64,000 nucleotides of DNA from Stygiobacter electus (GTDB lineage Bacteria; Bacteroidota; Ignavibacteria; Ignavibacteriales; Melioribacteraceae), in contig JARGDL010000001.1 in NCBI GenBank assembly GCA_029210465.1, forward strand, positions 62,001 to 126,000, given 5' to 3'. Position numbers and translations under genes: made by a program. Each line of letters begins with the position of its first letter. The first letter of the stretch is position 1. Under the pieces are notes generated by a model. That model was not told the DNA's origin, did not search any database, and saw only the letters and a program-made list of their open reading frames with translations. Shown here piece by piece: positions 8,668-16,092 of this stretch.

Positions 8668-9831
8668 TTATTTTTGAAATTTCTTTAAAAGATTTGAAAG
8701 GATTTCAAGTGTGTAATCAATTTCTTCTTCAGTATTTTCAGTACTAAATGAAAATCTTACTGTCCCGGCGGCATCTTTTTCTGAATAACCACTGGCTTTT
8801 ATTACATGTGAAGCTTTGATGGTTCCGCTTGTACATGCTGAACCACTTGAAGCTGCTATTCCGTTTATATCTAAAAACATTATTATCGATTCAGCATCAT
8901 TGTTATATTTTTCAGAATTTAATGTTAGACTTAAAATGTAAGGTAAAGAATCATTTCCACCATTAATAAAAATATTTTCACTATCAAGGTTTTTAATTCC
9001 ATCAATCATTCTTTTTTTCAATTTCTCAACATATTGAAATGAATAATCTAATGATTCCATTTTTATTTTTGCTGCTTCAGAAAGCGCAATAATTCCTGCT
9101 ATATTTTCTGTCCCACCGCGACGATTTCTTTCCTGCGAGCCACCGAAAAGTAATGGCGATATTGGAGTCCCACTTTTTACATAAGCAAAGCCTACTCCTT
9201 TTGGTCCATTTATTTTATGAGCTGATGCTGATAATGAATTTACTCCAAGTTCTTTTACATCAATTTTAATTTTACCAAAACTTTGAACAGCATCAGTATG
9301 AAAGTAAATATCTTTGTCATCAAATAGTTTTGTTAATTCTGAGATATTATTAATCGAGCCTGTTTCATTATTTACATGCATTATTGAAATCAAAGAAACT
9401 TTTTCATCAATACTTTTTCTTAATGTATTTGATTCAACTTTTGTTTCTTTATTTACTTTTATGATTTCTGTTTCAAAACCTGCATGAAATAAATTTTCAA
9501 TCGTATCTAAAACTGCATGATGTTCTGCATTGTTAGTTATAATTTTATTTCTTCTTGTTTCGTTAAAATTTGCTTTTGAAATACCATTTATGATAAAATT
9601 ATTAGCTTCGGTTCCACCACTTGTAAAATAAATTTCACTTGGATCAGCATTAATAATATTTGCAATAGTTTCTCTTGCATCTTCAATTGCCACACGAACT
9701 TTTCTTCCAAATGAATGTATCGAAGAAGGGTTTCCAAAATTTTCTTTTAAGAATGGAATCATCTTTTCAAATACTTTTGGATGAACAGGAGTAGTAGCAG
9801 CGTTATCTAAATAAACAATTTTTTTTATCAT
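8668..9831 (-). CDS. Cysteine desulfurase (NifS/IscS type)
   Basis: 387-residue class V aminotransferase-fold enzyme that takes sulfur from cysteine as an enzyme-bound persulfide. The N-terminal YLDNAATTP motif, the PLP lysine K206 (SASAHKINGPKG) and the catalytic cysteine C333 in SSGSACTSG identify the group I (IscS/NifS) branch. No iscU or other Fe-S scaffold gene is adjacent. Sulfur may serve Fe-S assembly, tRNA thiolation, or the lipoyl synthase and Fe-S enzymes found elsewhere in the window. The start codon overlaps the birA stop by 4 bp. Confidence 0.92.
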   Translation of the reverse strand: MIKKIVYLDNAATTPVHPKVFEKMIPFLKENFGNPSSIHSFGRKVRVAIEDARETIANIINADPSEIYFTSGGTEANNFIINGISKANFNETRRNKIITNNAEHHAVLDTIENLFHAGFETEIIKVNKETKVESNTLRKSIDEKVSLISIMHVNNETGSINNISELTKLFDDKDIYFHTDAVQSFGKIKIDVKELGVNSLSASAHKINGPKGVGFAYVKSGTPISPLLFGGSQERNRRGGTENIAGIIALSEAAKIKMESLDYSFQYVEKLKKRMIDGIKNLDSENIFINGGNDSLPYILSLTLNSEKYNNDAESIIMFLDINGIAASSGSACTSGTIKASHVIKASGYSEKDAAGTVRFSFSTENTEEEIDYTLEILSNLLKKFQK

Positions 9832-10595
9832 CTTAAACTAACATCACCAAAGTGAATTTTTTCTTTTTTATCACCAATTTTTAAAATCAGGAAGCCATCA
9901 TCGTCAATATCATCAAAAACACCAAACTTAGTTTTATCATCTTCAACAACTTTAATTTTTTCACCTATCATTTTACAACGAGAGCGCCAATCATTCAAAA
10001 CATTTTTTGGTTTTTCACTTGCTTCTTTAAACATTTCTTCAAAATTGTTCAATAACTCACTTAATAAACGTTCACGACTTACTTCCGATTTAAATTCTTT
10101 TCTAATTGAAGTTGGAGCAATTTCAAATTTACCAGGAAAATTTGGTTGATTTACATTTATACCAATTCCAACAACAATTTTATTAATTACATTTCCTTTT
10201 GAAGTTGATTCAGTCAAAATTCCACAAACCTTTTTCCTGTTTATTAAAACATCATTTGGCCATTTTACTTCTACATTTAACTGAAATAAATTTTCAATAG
10301 ATTGTGCAACAACTACCGCAGAGCCAAGACTTAAAATATTAATGAGTTTTGGATTTATATACTCATTAATCAATATTGAAAAAGTTAAATTCTGTCCCGA
10401 ATTACTGTACCATTCCCTATTTTTTCTACCGCGCCCTTTTGTTTGATGTTCAGCTAAAACAACAGTTCCGTTCTGAGTAAATTCTTTACCATTTAATAAA
10501 AGTGAATTCGTTGAATCAACTTCATCAACATAAATGAAGTTCCTTCCTATAAAATCTGTATCAAGTTTAATATCAAATTCTTCAATGTTAAACAC
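9828..10595 (-). CDS. birA: Biotin--[acetyl-CoA carboxylase] ligase (GTG start)
   Basis: Catalytic BirA/LplA-like domain with the GRGRKNREWYS biotin/AMP loop and VKWPNDVLINRKKVCG. There is no N-terminal winged helix, so this is the non-repressor type of biotin ligase. I choose the GTG at 10595 (255 residues). The frame could start at a TTG four codons earlier, but the sequence from that TTG onward is itself the Shine-Dalgarno GGAGGA, placed 5 bp before the GTG. It attaches biotin to acetyl-CoA carboxylase and other carriers in the cytoplasm. It is the first gene of the minus-strand run and diverges from the hsp20-dnaK operon. Confidence 0.9.
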   Translation of the reverse strand: MFNIEEFDIKLDTDFIGRNFIYVDEVDSTNSLLLNGKEFTQNGTVVLAEHQTKGRGRKNREWYSNSGQNLTFSILINEYINPKLINILSLGSAVVVAQSIENLFQLNVEVKWPNDVLINRKKVCGILTESTSKGNVINKIVVGIGINVNQPNFPGKFEIAPTSIRKEFKSEVSRERLLSELLNNFEEMFKEASEKPKNVLNDWRSRCKMIGEKIKVVEDDKTKFGVFDDIDDDGFLILKIGDKKEKIHFGDVSLR

Positions 10596-10735
10596 TTCTT
10601 CCTCCAATGATAATTTTTGTCAATAAGTTTGTAAGTTTATCAATATATGCGACACATAGTCAGCATTTATGACAAAGCCAATAAATTGAATTTTTTATAT
10701 TTCCTTATTTTTAAGTCAAAATAACAATTTTTTAA

Positions 10736-10752
10736 TTGGCACAATGATTGAA
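10736..10752 (+). promoter_or_regulatory. Possible sigma-54 (-24/-12) promoter for hsp20-dnaK
   Basis: TTGGCAC followed after 5 bp by TTGAA resembles the sigma-54 consensus TTGGCAC-N5-TTGCA. The -12 element lacks the usual C. It lies 36 bp upstream of the hsp20 ATG, giving a plausible short leader. No CIRCE element and no clear TTGACA/TATAAT pair was found between birA and hsp20. Inference from motif match only. Confidence 0.3.
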
Positions 10753-10788
10753 ATTGTATTAGCAAAAAACAAAAAAAAGGAGGTTGCT

Positions 10789-11223
10789 ATGACACTCATA
10801 AAATTTGAACCAATGAGAGAAATTGAAACCTTACATGAAAGAATGCAAAAATATTTTGACGACTTTTCAACATTCGGATTCAACTTCTCAGAAACCTTTT
10901 CTCCAAAAATAGACATTTCTGAAGAAAAAGATAAAATTAATGTTGTTGCTGAAATTCCAGGCGTTAAAAAAGAAAATTTAAAAATCACTTTGCAAGATAA
11001 TATTTTAACAATTGAAGGAGAAAAGAAAAAAGAGGAAGAAAAGAAAGATAAAAACTTCTATCGTTGCGAAAGAATTTTTGGCTCCTTCAAACGCAGCTTT
11101 ACACTTCCAGCTGAAGTTGACAGCGACAAAGTAGAAGCAAAATTTGAAGATGGAATGTTAAATATAACTCTCAAAAAAATTGAACCAAAAGTAAAAAATG
11201 AAAAAGTAATCGAGCTGAAGTAA
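10789..11223 (+). CDS. Small heat shock protein Hsp20 (alpha-crystallin family)
   Basis: 144 residues from the ATG at 10789, which sits 6 bp after a strong AGGAGG site; an ATG 45 bp upstream in frame lacks a ribosome site. The alpha-crystallin domain spans about 38-135 with the VVAEIPGVKKENLKI strand and the closing FEDGMLNITLKK segment. It is an ATP-independent holdase that binds unfolding proteins and hands them to DnaK, encoded 41 bp downstream. The paralogue 13213-13605 closes the same operon, so one transcript carries two Hsp20s around DnaK. Confidence 0.92.
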   Translation: MTLIKFEPMREIETLHERMQKYFDDFSTFGFNFSETFSPKIDISEEKDKINVVAEIPGVKKENLKITLQDNILTIEGEKKKEEEKKDKNFYRCERIFGSFKRSFTLPAEVDSDKVEAKFEDGMLNITLKKIEPKVKNEKVIELK

Positions 11224-11264
11224 ATTCTTCAGCTCATTTTTAAAATTAAAATGAGGAAAATAAA

Positions 11265-13190
11265 ATGGGAAAAATTATTGGTATTGACTTAGGAACTACA
11301 AACTCTTGCGTTGCTGTAATGGAAGGTAACGAACCAGTTGTAATTCCAAATAGCGAAGGTGGAAGAACTACTCCATCTGTTGTTGCTTTTACTAAAACTG
11401 GTGAAAGATTAGTCGGTCAACCAGCTAAAAGACAAGCTGTTACAAACGCTAAAAACACAGTTTACTCAATTAAAAGATTTATGGGAAGATTGAGACACGA
11501 AGTTGATCGTGAAGCATCTGAAGTTCCTTATGAAGTTGTTGCCGGTGATAATGGTTCAGCTCGTGTTAAAATTGGTGATAGAGTTTATTCACCACCAGAA
11601 ATTTCAGCTTTAATTCTTCAAAAAATGAAAAAGACTGCTGAAGATTATCTTGGTCAAGAAGTTACAGAAGCTGTTATTACAGTTCCTGCTTATTTTAATG
11701 ACGCTCAAAGACAAGCTACAAAAGATGCTGGTGAAATTGCTGGTTTAAAAGTAAGAAGAATTATTAATGAACCTACTGCCGCAGCTTTAGCTTATGGTTT
11801 AGATAAAAAACACAAAGATCAAATTGTTGCTGTTTATGATTTAGGTGGTGGAACTTTTGATATTTCTATTTTGCAACTTGGTGATGGTGTATTTGAAGTT
11901 AAATCTACAAATGGTGATACTCATCTTGGTGGTGATGACTTTGACCAAAGATTAATTGATTTTCTTGCTGATGAATTCCAAAAACAAGAAGGAATTGATT
12001 TACGCAAAGATCCGATGGCTTTACAAAGATTAAAAGAAGCTGCTGAAAAAGCTAAAATTGAACTTTCGTCTTCAATGCAAACTGATGTTAATTTGCCTTT
12101 TATTACTGCAACACAAGATGGGCCAAAACATTTAAACATAAATATAACTCGAGCAAAATTTGAACAACTAATTGACGATTTACTTGAAAGAACTAAAATT
12201 CCTTGTGAACGTGCAATGAAAGATGCAGGAGTAACTCCATCACAAATTGATGAAGTAATTCTTGTTGGTGGTTCAACACGTGTTCCTAAAGTTCAAGAAA
12301 TTGTAAAACAGTTATTCGGTAAAGAACCACACAAAGGAGTAAATCCTGACGAAGTAGTTGCCGTTGGAGCCGCAATACAAGGCGGTGTTTTAGCTGGTGA
12401 TGTAAAGGATGTTCTTTTACTTGATGTAACTCCACTTTCACTTGGAATTGAAACTCTTGGCGGTGTTATGACAGTTTTAATTCCTGCTAATACAACAATT
12501 CCAACACGTAAAAGTGAAGTATTTTCAACTGCTGCAGATAATCAACCTTCTGTTGAAATTCACATTTTACAAGGTGAAAGACCAATGGCAATTGATAATA
12601 GAACTCTTGGTCGTTTCCACTTAGATGGAATTCCACCAGCTCCACGTGGCGTTCCACAAATTGAAGTTACATTTGATATTGATGCTAATGGAATCTTACA
12701 CGTTTCAGCAAAAGACAAAGCTACAGGAAAAGAACAAAGTATAAGAATTACTTCTTCATCTGGTTTGTCTAAAGAAGAAGTTGAAAAAATGAAACAAGCT
12801 GCTAAGGAACATGCTGCTGAAGACAAAAAGAAAAAAGAAGAAGTTGAAATTAGGAATCAAGCAGATACTTTAGTTTTCCAAACTAAAAAACAAATGGAAG
12901 AACTAAAGGATAAAATAACAAGTGAACAGAGAACAAGATTAGAAATCGAAGTTCAAAAAGTTGAAGATGCATTAAAAACAAACAGCATTGAATCAATAAA
13001 ATCGGCTTCTGAAAATTTATCTAAAGTATGGAATGAAATTGCTCAAATATTATATCAACAACCTGGTGCTCAAAGTGCACAACAAGCTGGTCCTGATTTT
13101 AATGCAGGTAGTCAACAACAAACCGACTCATCAAAAAAGGATGACAAAGAAGTTCAAGACGCTTCGTATGAAGTAGTTGATGATAAATAA
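11265..13190 (+). CDS. dnaK: Chaperone DnaK (Hsp70)
   Basis: 641 residues, full length. Nucleotide-binding domain motifs are [16 protein letters not shown] (5-20), the [15 protein letters not shown] loop and the [13 protein letters not shown] helix. The [18 protein letters not shown] segment starts the substrate-binding domain, and the charged lid ends in a Gln/Ser-rich tail closing with [10 protein letters not shown]. It folds and refolds proteins with DnaJ and GrpE, neither of which is in this window. The unusual partnering is with two hsp20 genes rather than grpE/dnaJ. A ribosome site (GAGG) precedes the ATG. Confidence 0.98.
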   Translation: MGKIIGIDLGTTNSCVAVMEGNEPVVIPNSEGGRTTPSVVAFTKTGERLVGQPAKRQAVTNAKNTVYSIKRFMGRLRHEVDREASEVPYEVVAGDNGSARVKIGDRVYSPPEISALILQKMKKTAEDYLGQEVTEAVITVPAYFNDAQRQATKDAGEIAGLKVRRIINEPTAAALAYGLDKKHKDQIVAVYDLGGGTFDISILQLGDGVFEVKSTNGDTHLGGDDFDQRLIDFLADEFQKQEGIDLRKDPMALQRLKEAAEKAKIELSSSMQTDVNLPFITATQDGPKHLNINITRAKFEQLIDDLLERTKIPCERAMKDAGVTPSQIDEVILVGGSTRVPKVQEIVKQLFGKEPHKGVNPDEVVAVGAAIQGGVLAGDVKDVLLLDVTPLSLGIETLGGVMTVLIPANTTIPTRKSEVFSTAADNQPSVEIHILQGERPMAIDNRTLGRFHLDGIPPAPRGVPQIEVTFDIDANGILHVSAKDKATGKEQSIRITSSSGLSKEEVEKMKQAAKEHAAEDKKKKEEVEIRNQADTLVFQTKKQMEELKDKITSEQRTRLEIEVQKVEDALKTNSIESIKSASENLSKVWNEIAQILYQQPGAQSAQQAGPDFNAGSQQQTDSSKKDDKEVQDASYEVVDDK

Positions 13191-13212
13191 AAATTAAAAA
13201 AGGAGGTGTAAT

Positions 13213-13605
13213 ATGACAGAAGTAAAAGATGCATTAGAAGTTAAACAAAAAAGAACCTGGGATGAAGCATTAGAAAAAGAATCTTGGGTTGCACCTTTAA
13301 TTGATATTTATGAAACTGATGATGACTTTTTCTTAAATGCTTATATGCCCGGCGTTAAAAAAGAAGATGTCAAAATTAAATTAGAAGATGGTAACTTAGT
13401 AATCATGGGTAGAATTGATTATGAGGAAACCATCAATAAAAAATATGTTTTGCAAGAAACTGTTTTAGGTAATTACTATCGCAGATTCAAAATTTCTGAC
13501 AGCATTGATGAAACCAAAATCGATGCTAAATTAGAAAATGGAATATTGAATGTTAAATTACCAAAACATGAAAGAGTAAAACCAAGAACTATAGAAATCA
13601 AATAA
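13213..13605 (+). CDS. Small heat shock protein Hsp20 (second copy)
   Basis: 130 residues. The alpha-crystallin domain covers most of the protein, with APLIDIYETDDDFFLNAYMPGVKK at the front and the closing LENGILNVKLPK. It starts after a perfect AAAGGAGG site 22 bp beyond dnaK. It differs considerably from the first Hsp20 of this operon (no KFEP...ETLHERM N-terminus and shorter), so the two may form different oligomers or bind different clients. It is followed by an intrinsic terminator, closing the three-gene operon. Confidence 0.9.
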   Translation: MTEVKDALEVKQKRTWDEALEKESWVAPLIDIYETDDDFFLNAYMPGVKKEDVKIKLEDGNLVIMGRIDYEETINKKYVLQETVLGNYYRRFKISDSIDETKIDAKLENGILNVKLPKHERVKPRTIEIK

Positions 13606-13630
13606 TACCTTTATTGTTTTTATCTCCCCA

Positions 13631-13670
13631 ATGTCACCCTGAGCTTAGTCGAAGGGTGACATTTTTTTTT
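13631..13670 (+). terminator. Intrinsic terminator of hsp20-dnaK-hsp20 operon
   Basis: Perfect 10-bp stem ATGTCACCCT (13631-13640) with AGGGTGACAT (13653-13662) around the loop GAGCTTAGTCGA, followed by a run of T. The element resembles the dispersed GTCACCCTGAGC...GAAGGGTGAC palindrome I know from many Bacteroidota-group genomes. Confidence 0.85.
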
Positions 13671-13821
13671 AAACAAGATTATTAAAATCAAATATCATTA
13701 ATAATTTTTCTTAAGATTTTATTGGGAAGAAAAGCAAAATAGCTTAGGCATTTTGTATTTTTGAAATGCAGTTAATAAAACAATTTGAATTATCTTAAAC
13801 AAGAAAATATTTTGGCGCTTT

Positions 13822-13908
13822 GGAGAGTTGCTAGAGTGGTTGAATAGGACGGTCTCGAAAACCGTTTTCCGAGTTATCGGAACGAGGGTTCGAATCCCTC
13901 ACTCTCCG
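13822..13908 (+). tRNA. tRNA-Ser (anticodon CGA)
   Basis: 87 nt. Acceptor arms GGAGAGT (13822-13828) and ACTCTCC (13901-13907) pair perfectly, with discriminator G. The anticodon stem ACGGT/ACCGT encloses the loop CTCGAAA, anticodon CGA (reads UCG). The long variable arm (TTCCGAGTTATCGGAA) is typical of class II tRNA-Ser, and the T-arm GAGGG-TTCGAAT-CCCTC is intact. CCA is not encoded, so it must be added after transcription. Confidence 0.97.
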
Positions 13909-14111
13909 CTATTCTTTTATTAAAATAAAAATTTACATTTTCTTTTATCTTTACTAAAATCTATTCAAAATAAATTGACCAGCTACAATATATTTTATAA
14001 TTATTTAATGATATAAAGCAATAAAAAAGTTTCAGCAATTACAAAATCAATATCAATGAAACTACATAAACTGACTAGTTAGAGTAATTTCGAGATAAAT
14101 TTTCACAATTT

Positions 14112-14152
14112 AAAAAAATTTAATGCCCCTGTCATATATGATCAGGGACATT
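14112..14152 (-). terminator. Terminator downstream of cytochrome c gene
   Basis: AATGCCCCTG (14122-14131) and CAGGGACATT (14143-14152) form a 10-bp stem with one mismatch. On the minus strand it is followed by TAAATTTTTTT. It lies 11 bp after the stop of the minus-strand cytochrome gene. Confidence 0.7.
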
Positions 14153-14163
14153 ACAAGACCAAT

Positions 14164-14775
14164 TTATTTCTTACTCATCAATACATTCATTGGGATAGGA
14201 TCAGGAACTTTGTTTTTTATAGCCGGTAAAGATTTAAGATAAGCAAAAATTGCTCTCAAATCCTCTTCTGGAAGTTGACCAATAATTTGCCATGGCATAG
14301 GTGGCATTAATGGTCTTCCAGCACCAAGATGTTTACCTTTTTTCATAGCATTAATAAACATTTCAGGTTGCCATGTTCCAGTTCCTGTTTCATTATCTGG
14401 AGTCAGATTTGCAGTAAATGATACACCCCATGGTCCAATAGCAGCTGTTAAATCCTGAGTAAATAATATCCACTTGCCAGGTTCAACCTGTGATAAATCT
14501 GCTTTTGGTAAAATTATTTCTTGTGGATGACCAGATAAAAGTTTTGTTGTGTCTGGTTGCGGTCCATCTGGTCCAAAAACTTTAGGTGTATGACAATCTC
14601 CACAACCACCAACCATTACTAAGAATTTTCCACGTTCTATTAATTCTTTTCCGGAGAGACTTTTCATTTCTGTTGTCCTTTGCTCACAAGAAATTAATAG
14701 TGTAATTAAAAATACAGTAATAAACCCTGAATAAATTAGATACAGGTATTTACTTATGTTTTTATTTAAAAACAT
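14164..14775 (-). CDS. Membrane-anchored or lipoprotein monohaem cytochrome c
   Basis: 203 residues with an N-terminal hydrophobic segment (10-30) ending in LLISC, which fits a lipobox. The only haem motif is CGDCH at about residues 58-62, and a later GRPLMPPMPW segment offers the axial Met of a class I cytochrome c domain. It would be an electron carrier on the periplasmic side. The gene stands alone with its own GGAGT ribosome site and terminator; there is no oxidase or reductase gene beside it, so partners cannot be inferred. A weak TTGACC...TATATT pair on the minus strand near 14969-14939 could be its promoter (19-bp spacing). Confidence 0.82.
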   Translation of the reverse strand: MFLNKNISKYLYLIYSGFITVFLITLLISCEQRTTEMKSLSGKELIERGKFLVMVGGCGDCHTPKVFGPDGPQPDTTKLLSGHPQEIILPKADLSQVEPGKWILFTQDLTAAIGPWGVSFTANLTPDNETGTGTWQPEMFINAMKKGKHLGAGRPLMPPMPWQIIGQLPEEDLRAIFAYLKSLPAIKNKVPDPIPMNVLMSKK

Positions 14776-15065
14776 TTTTGGAACTCCTTTCCTAAAAATT
14801 GATTTTTATAATGGTGAATTATTTATTATAAAAATAACGGCATGAACATTTTACGTGGTAGGGAAATTTAGTAAACGGTTATTTTTATTACAATGAATAT
14901 AATTAAATAAACTAACTAACTACAAGGAAAATTTAATTAATATACTTGTGGGGAATCGTTACTGGTCAAAAACCTAAATAATGGTTTAACATAAAATAGT
15001 AAACTACCTTATAAGAAATCATTATTAAATTATATAGAATTAACTATGAGAAACTTCAATCACTT

Positions 15066-15998
15066 TTATTCATTCGAATCAAATCTTAATATTACTGATT
15101 CACGTTGGCGTTCAGTAAGTTCAGAAGTTTTTCCAGTCGATTTGAACAATTCAAATAAACCTTCTTTTAATTGATCTTCACTTAAGCCTACTTTTTTCCC
15201 TGTTTCTAGGAATTGTTGTGCATCTTTTTGAAAACTACTTTGATTGAATCTTTCTTGATCAGATAACTCAGTTTGTTTAATTCCAAGTGCTTGTTTGAGT
15301 AAATCAATAATTTCTTCTCTTAAATCTGTCAATTTTTCTGCATTAGGTGAATTGACTCTGTTCAAATTTGGATTTTTAATATTTCTGTCTTCCAGAATAT
15401 TTGGCAAATGCTCTGTAAAATCATTTTTATATTCTGGATTTGAAATATTAAACTGTTTACTTTGAACTTCACTCTCATCAATTATATCCTCAAAAGCAAA
15501 AATAGCATCTGCATAAATCTTATCATTTTGATGTTGAGCTTCAATTGCTTTCAAATCAAATGAATAAACTTCGCTAAAATCTGCTTCAAGTGATTTTCCA
15601 GTTGTATCTAATTTTCTTGTTAAAGAAGTTAATCCGACTTGCTGAATTTTGAATCTAAATTTTTCAGGATCTAAATCAAATCTTAAATGTCTTAAATCTT
15701 TTAATGCAAAAATTGGATCAAAATAAATTAACTCAACTCTTCCATTGATTTGAATAAAATAACCATATTTTGTTGAGTAGGCGTCAAGATGATTTACATT
15801 TGTAAGTAATCTGTAAACTATTAAATTCTTGGGTGCAGGATTTTTTACAATTGAACATACATCAAAATATGAAATATTTCTTACACGCTTAACTTTTTCA
15901 TTTTTATATATAATTTTAAAGTTATCGCTAAAATTAAATTTGTTCTGTGAGTAAATCAGAACATCATTTGCACGGTAATCTAAGGTTTCTAAAAACAT
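15066..15998 (-). CDS. Hypothetical protein, unrecognised family
   Basis: 310 residues, soluble, no signal peptide or transmembrane helix. I do not recognise a domain. The first ~170 residues look like a compact alpha/beta region rich in aromatic residues. The remainder is low in hydrophobics: a linker (about 180-235) and then a helical, charged segment (LTDLREEIIDLLKQALG) ending in ELTERQRESVILRFDSNE, which could be a coiled coil or a DNA/RNA-binding tail. It lies upstream of the cytochrome and 94 bp after the glycogen phosphorylase gene, separated by an A/T repeat, so it may be its own unit. Confidence 0.6.
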   Translation of the reverse strand: MFLETLDYRANDVLIYSQNKFNFSDNFKIIYKNEKVKRVRNISYFDVCSIVKNPAPKNLIVYRLLTNVNHLDAYSTKYGYFIQINGRVELIYFDPIFALKDLRHLRFDLDPEKFRFKIQQVGLTSLTRKLDTTGKSLEADFSEVYSFDLKAIEAQHQNDKIYADAIFAFEDIIDESEVQSKQFNISNPEYKNDFTEHLPNILEDRNIKNPNLNRVNSPNAEKLTDLREEIIDLLKQALGIKQTELSDQERFNQSSFQKDAQQFLETGKKVGLSEDQLKEGLFELFKSTGKTSELTERQRESVILRFDSNE

Positions 15999-16007
15999 TT
16001 TTATTAA

Positions 16008-16052
16008 TGTATAATTTATAATGTATAATTGCTAATTGATAATTGCTAATTC
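16008..16052. repeat. Dispersed A/T-rich intergenic repeat
   Basis: Two ATGTATAAT units followed by two TTGCTAATT units joined by GATAA. Related strings occur after groEL (24106-24140), at 39442-39480 and, as the reverse complement of ATGTATAAT, at 45338-45365. Confidence 0.6.
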
Positions 16053-16092
16053 ATATTTTATATGTTATTATCATTTAGGTTAATTATTTAAT

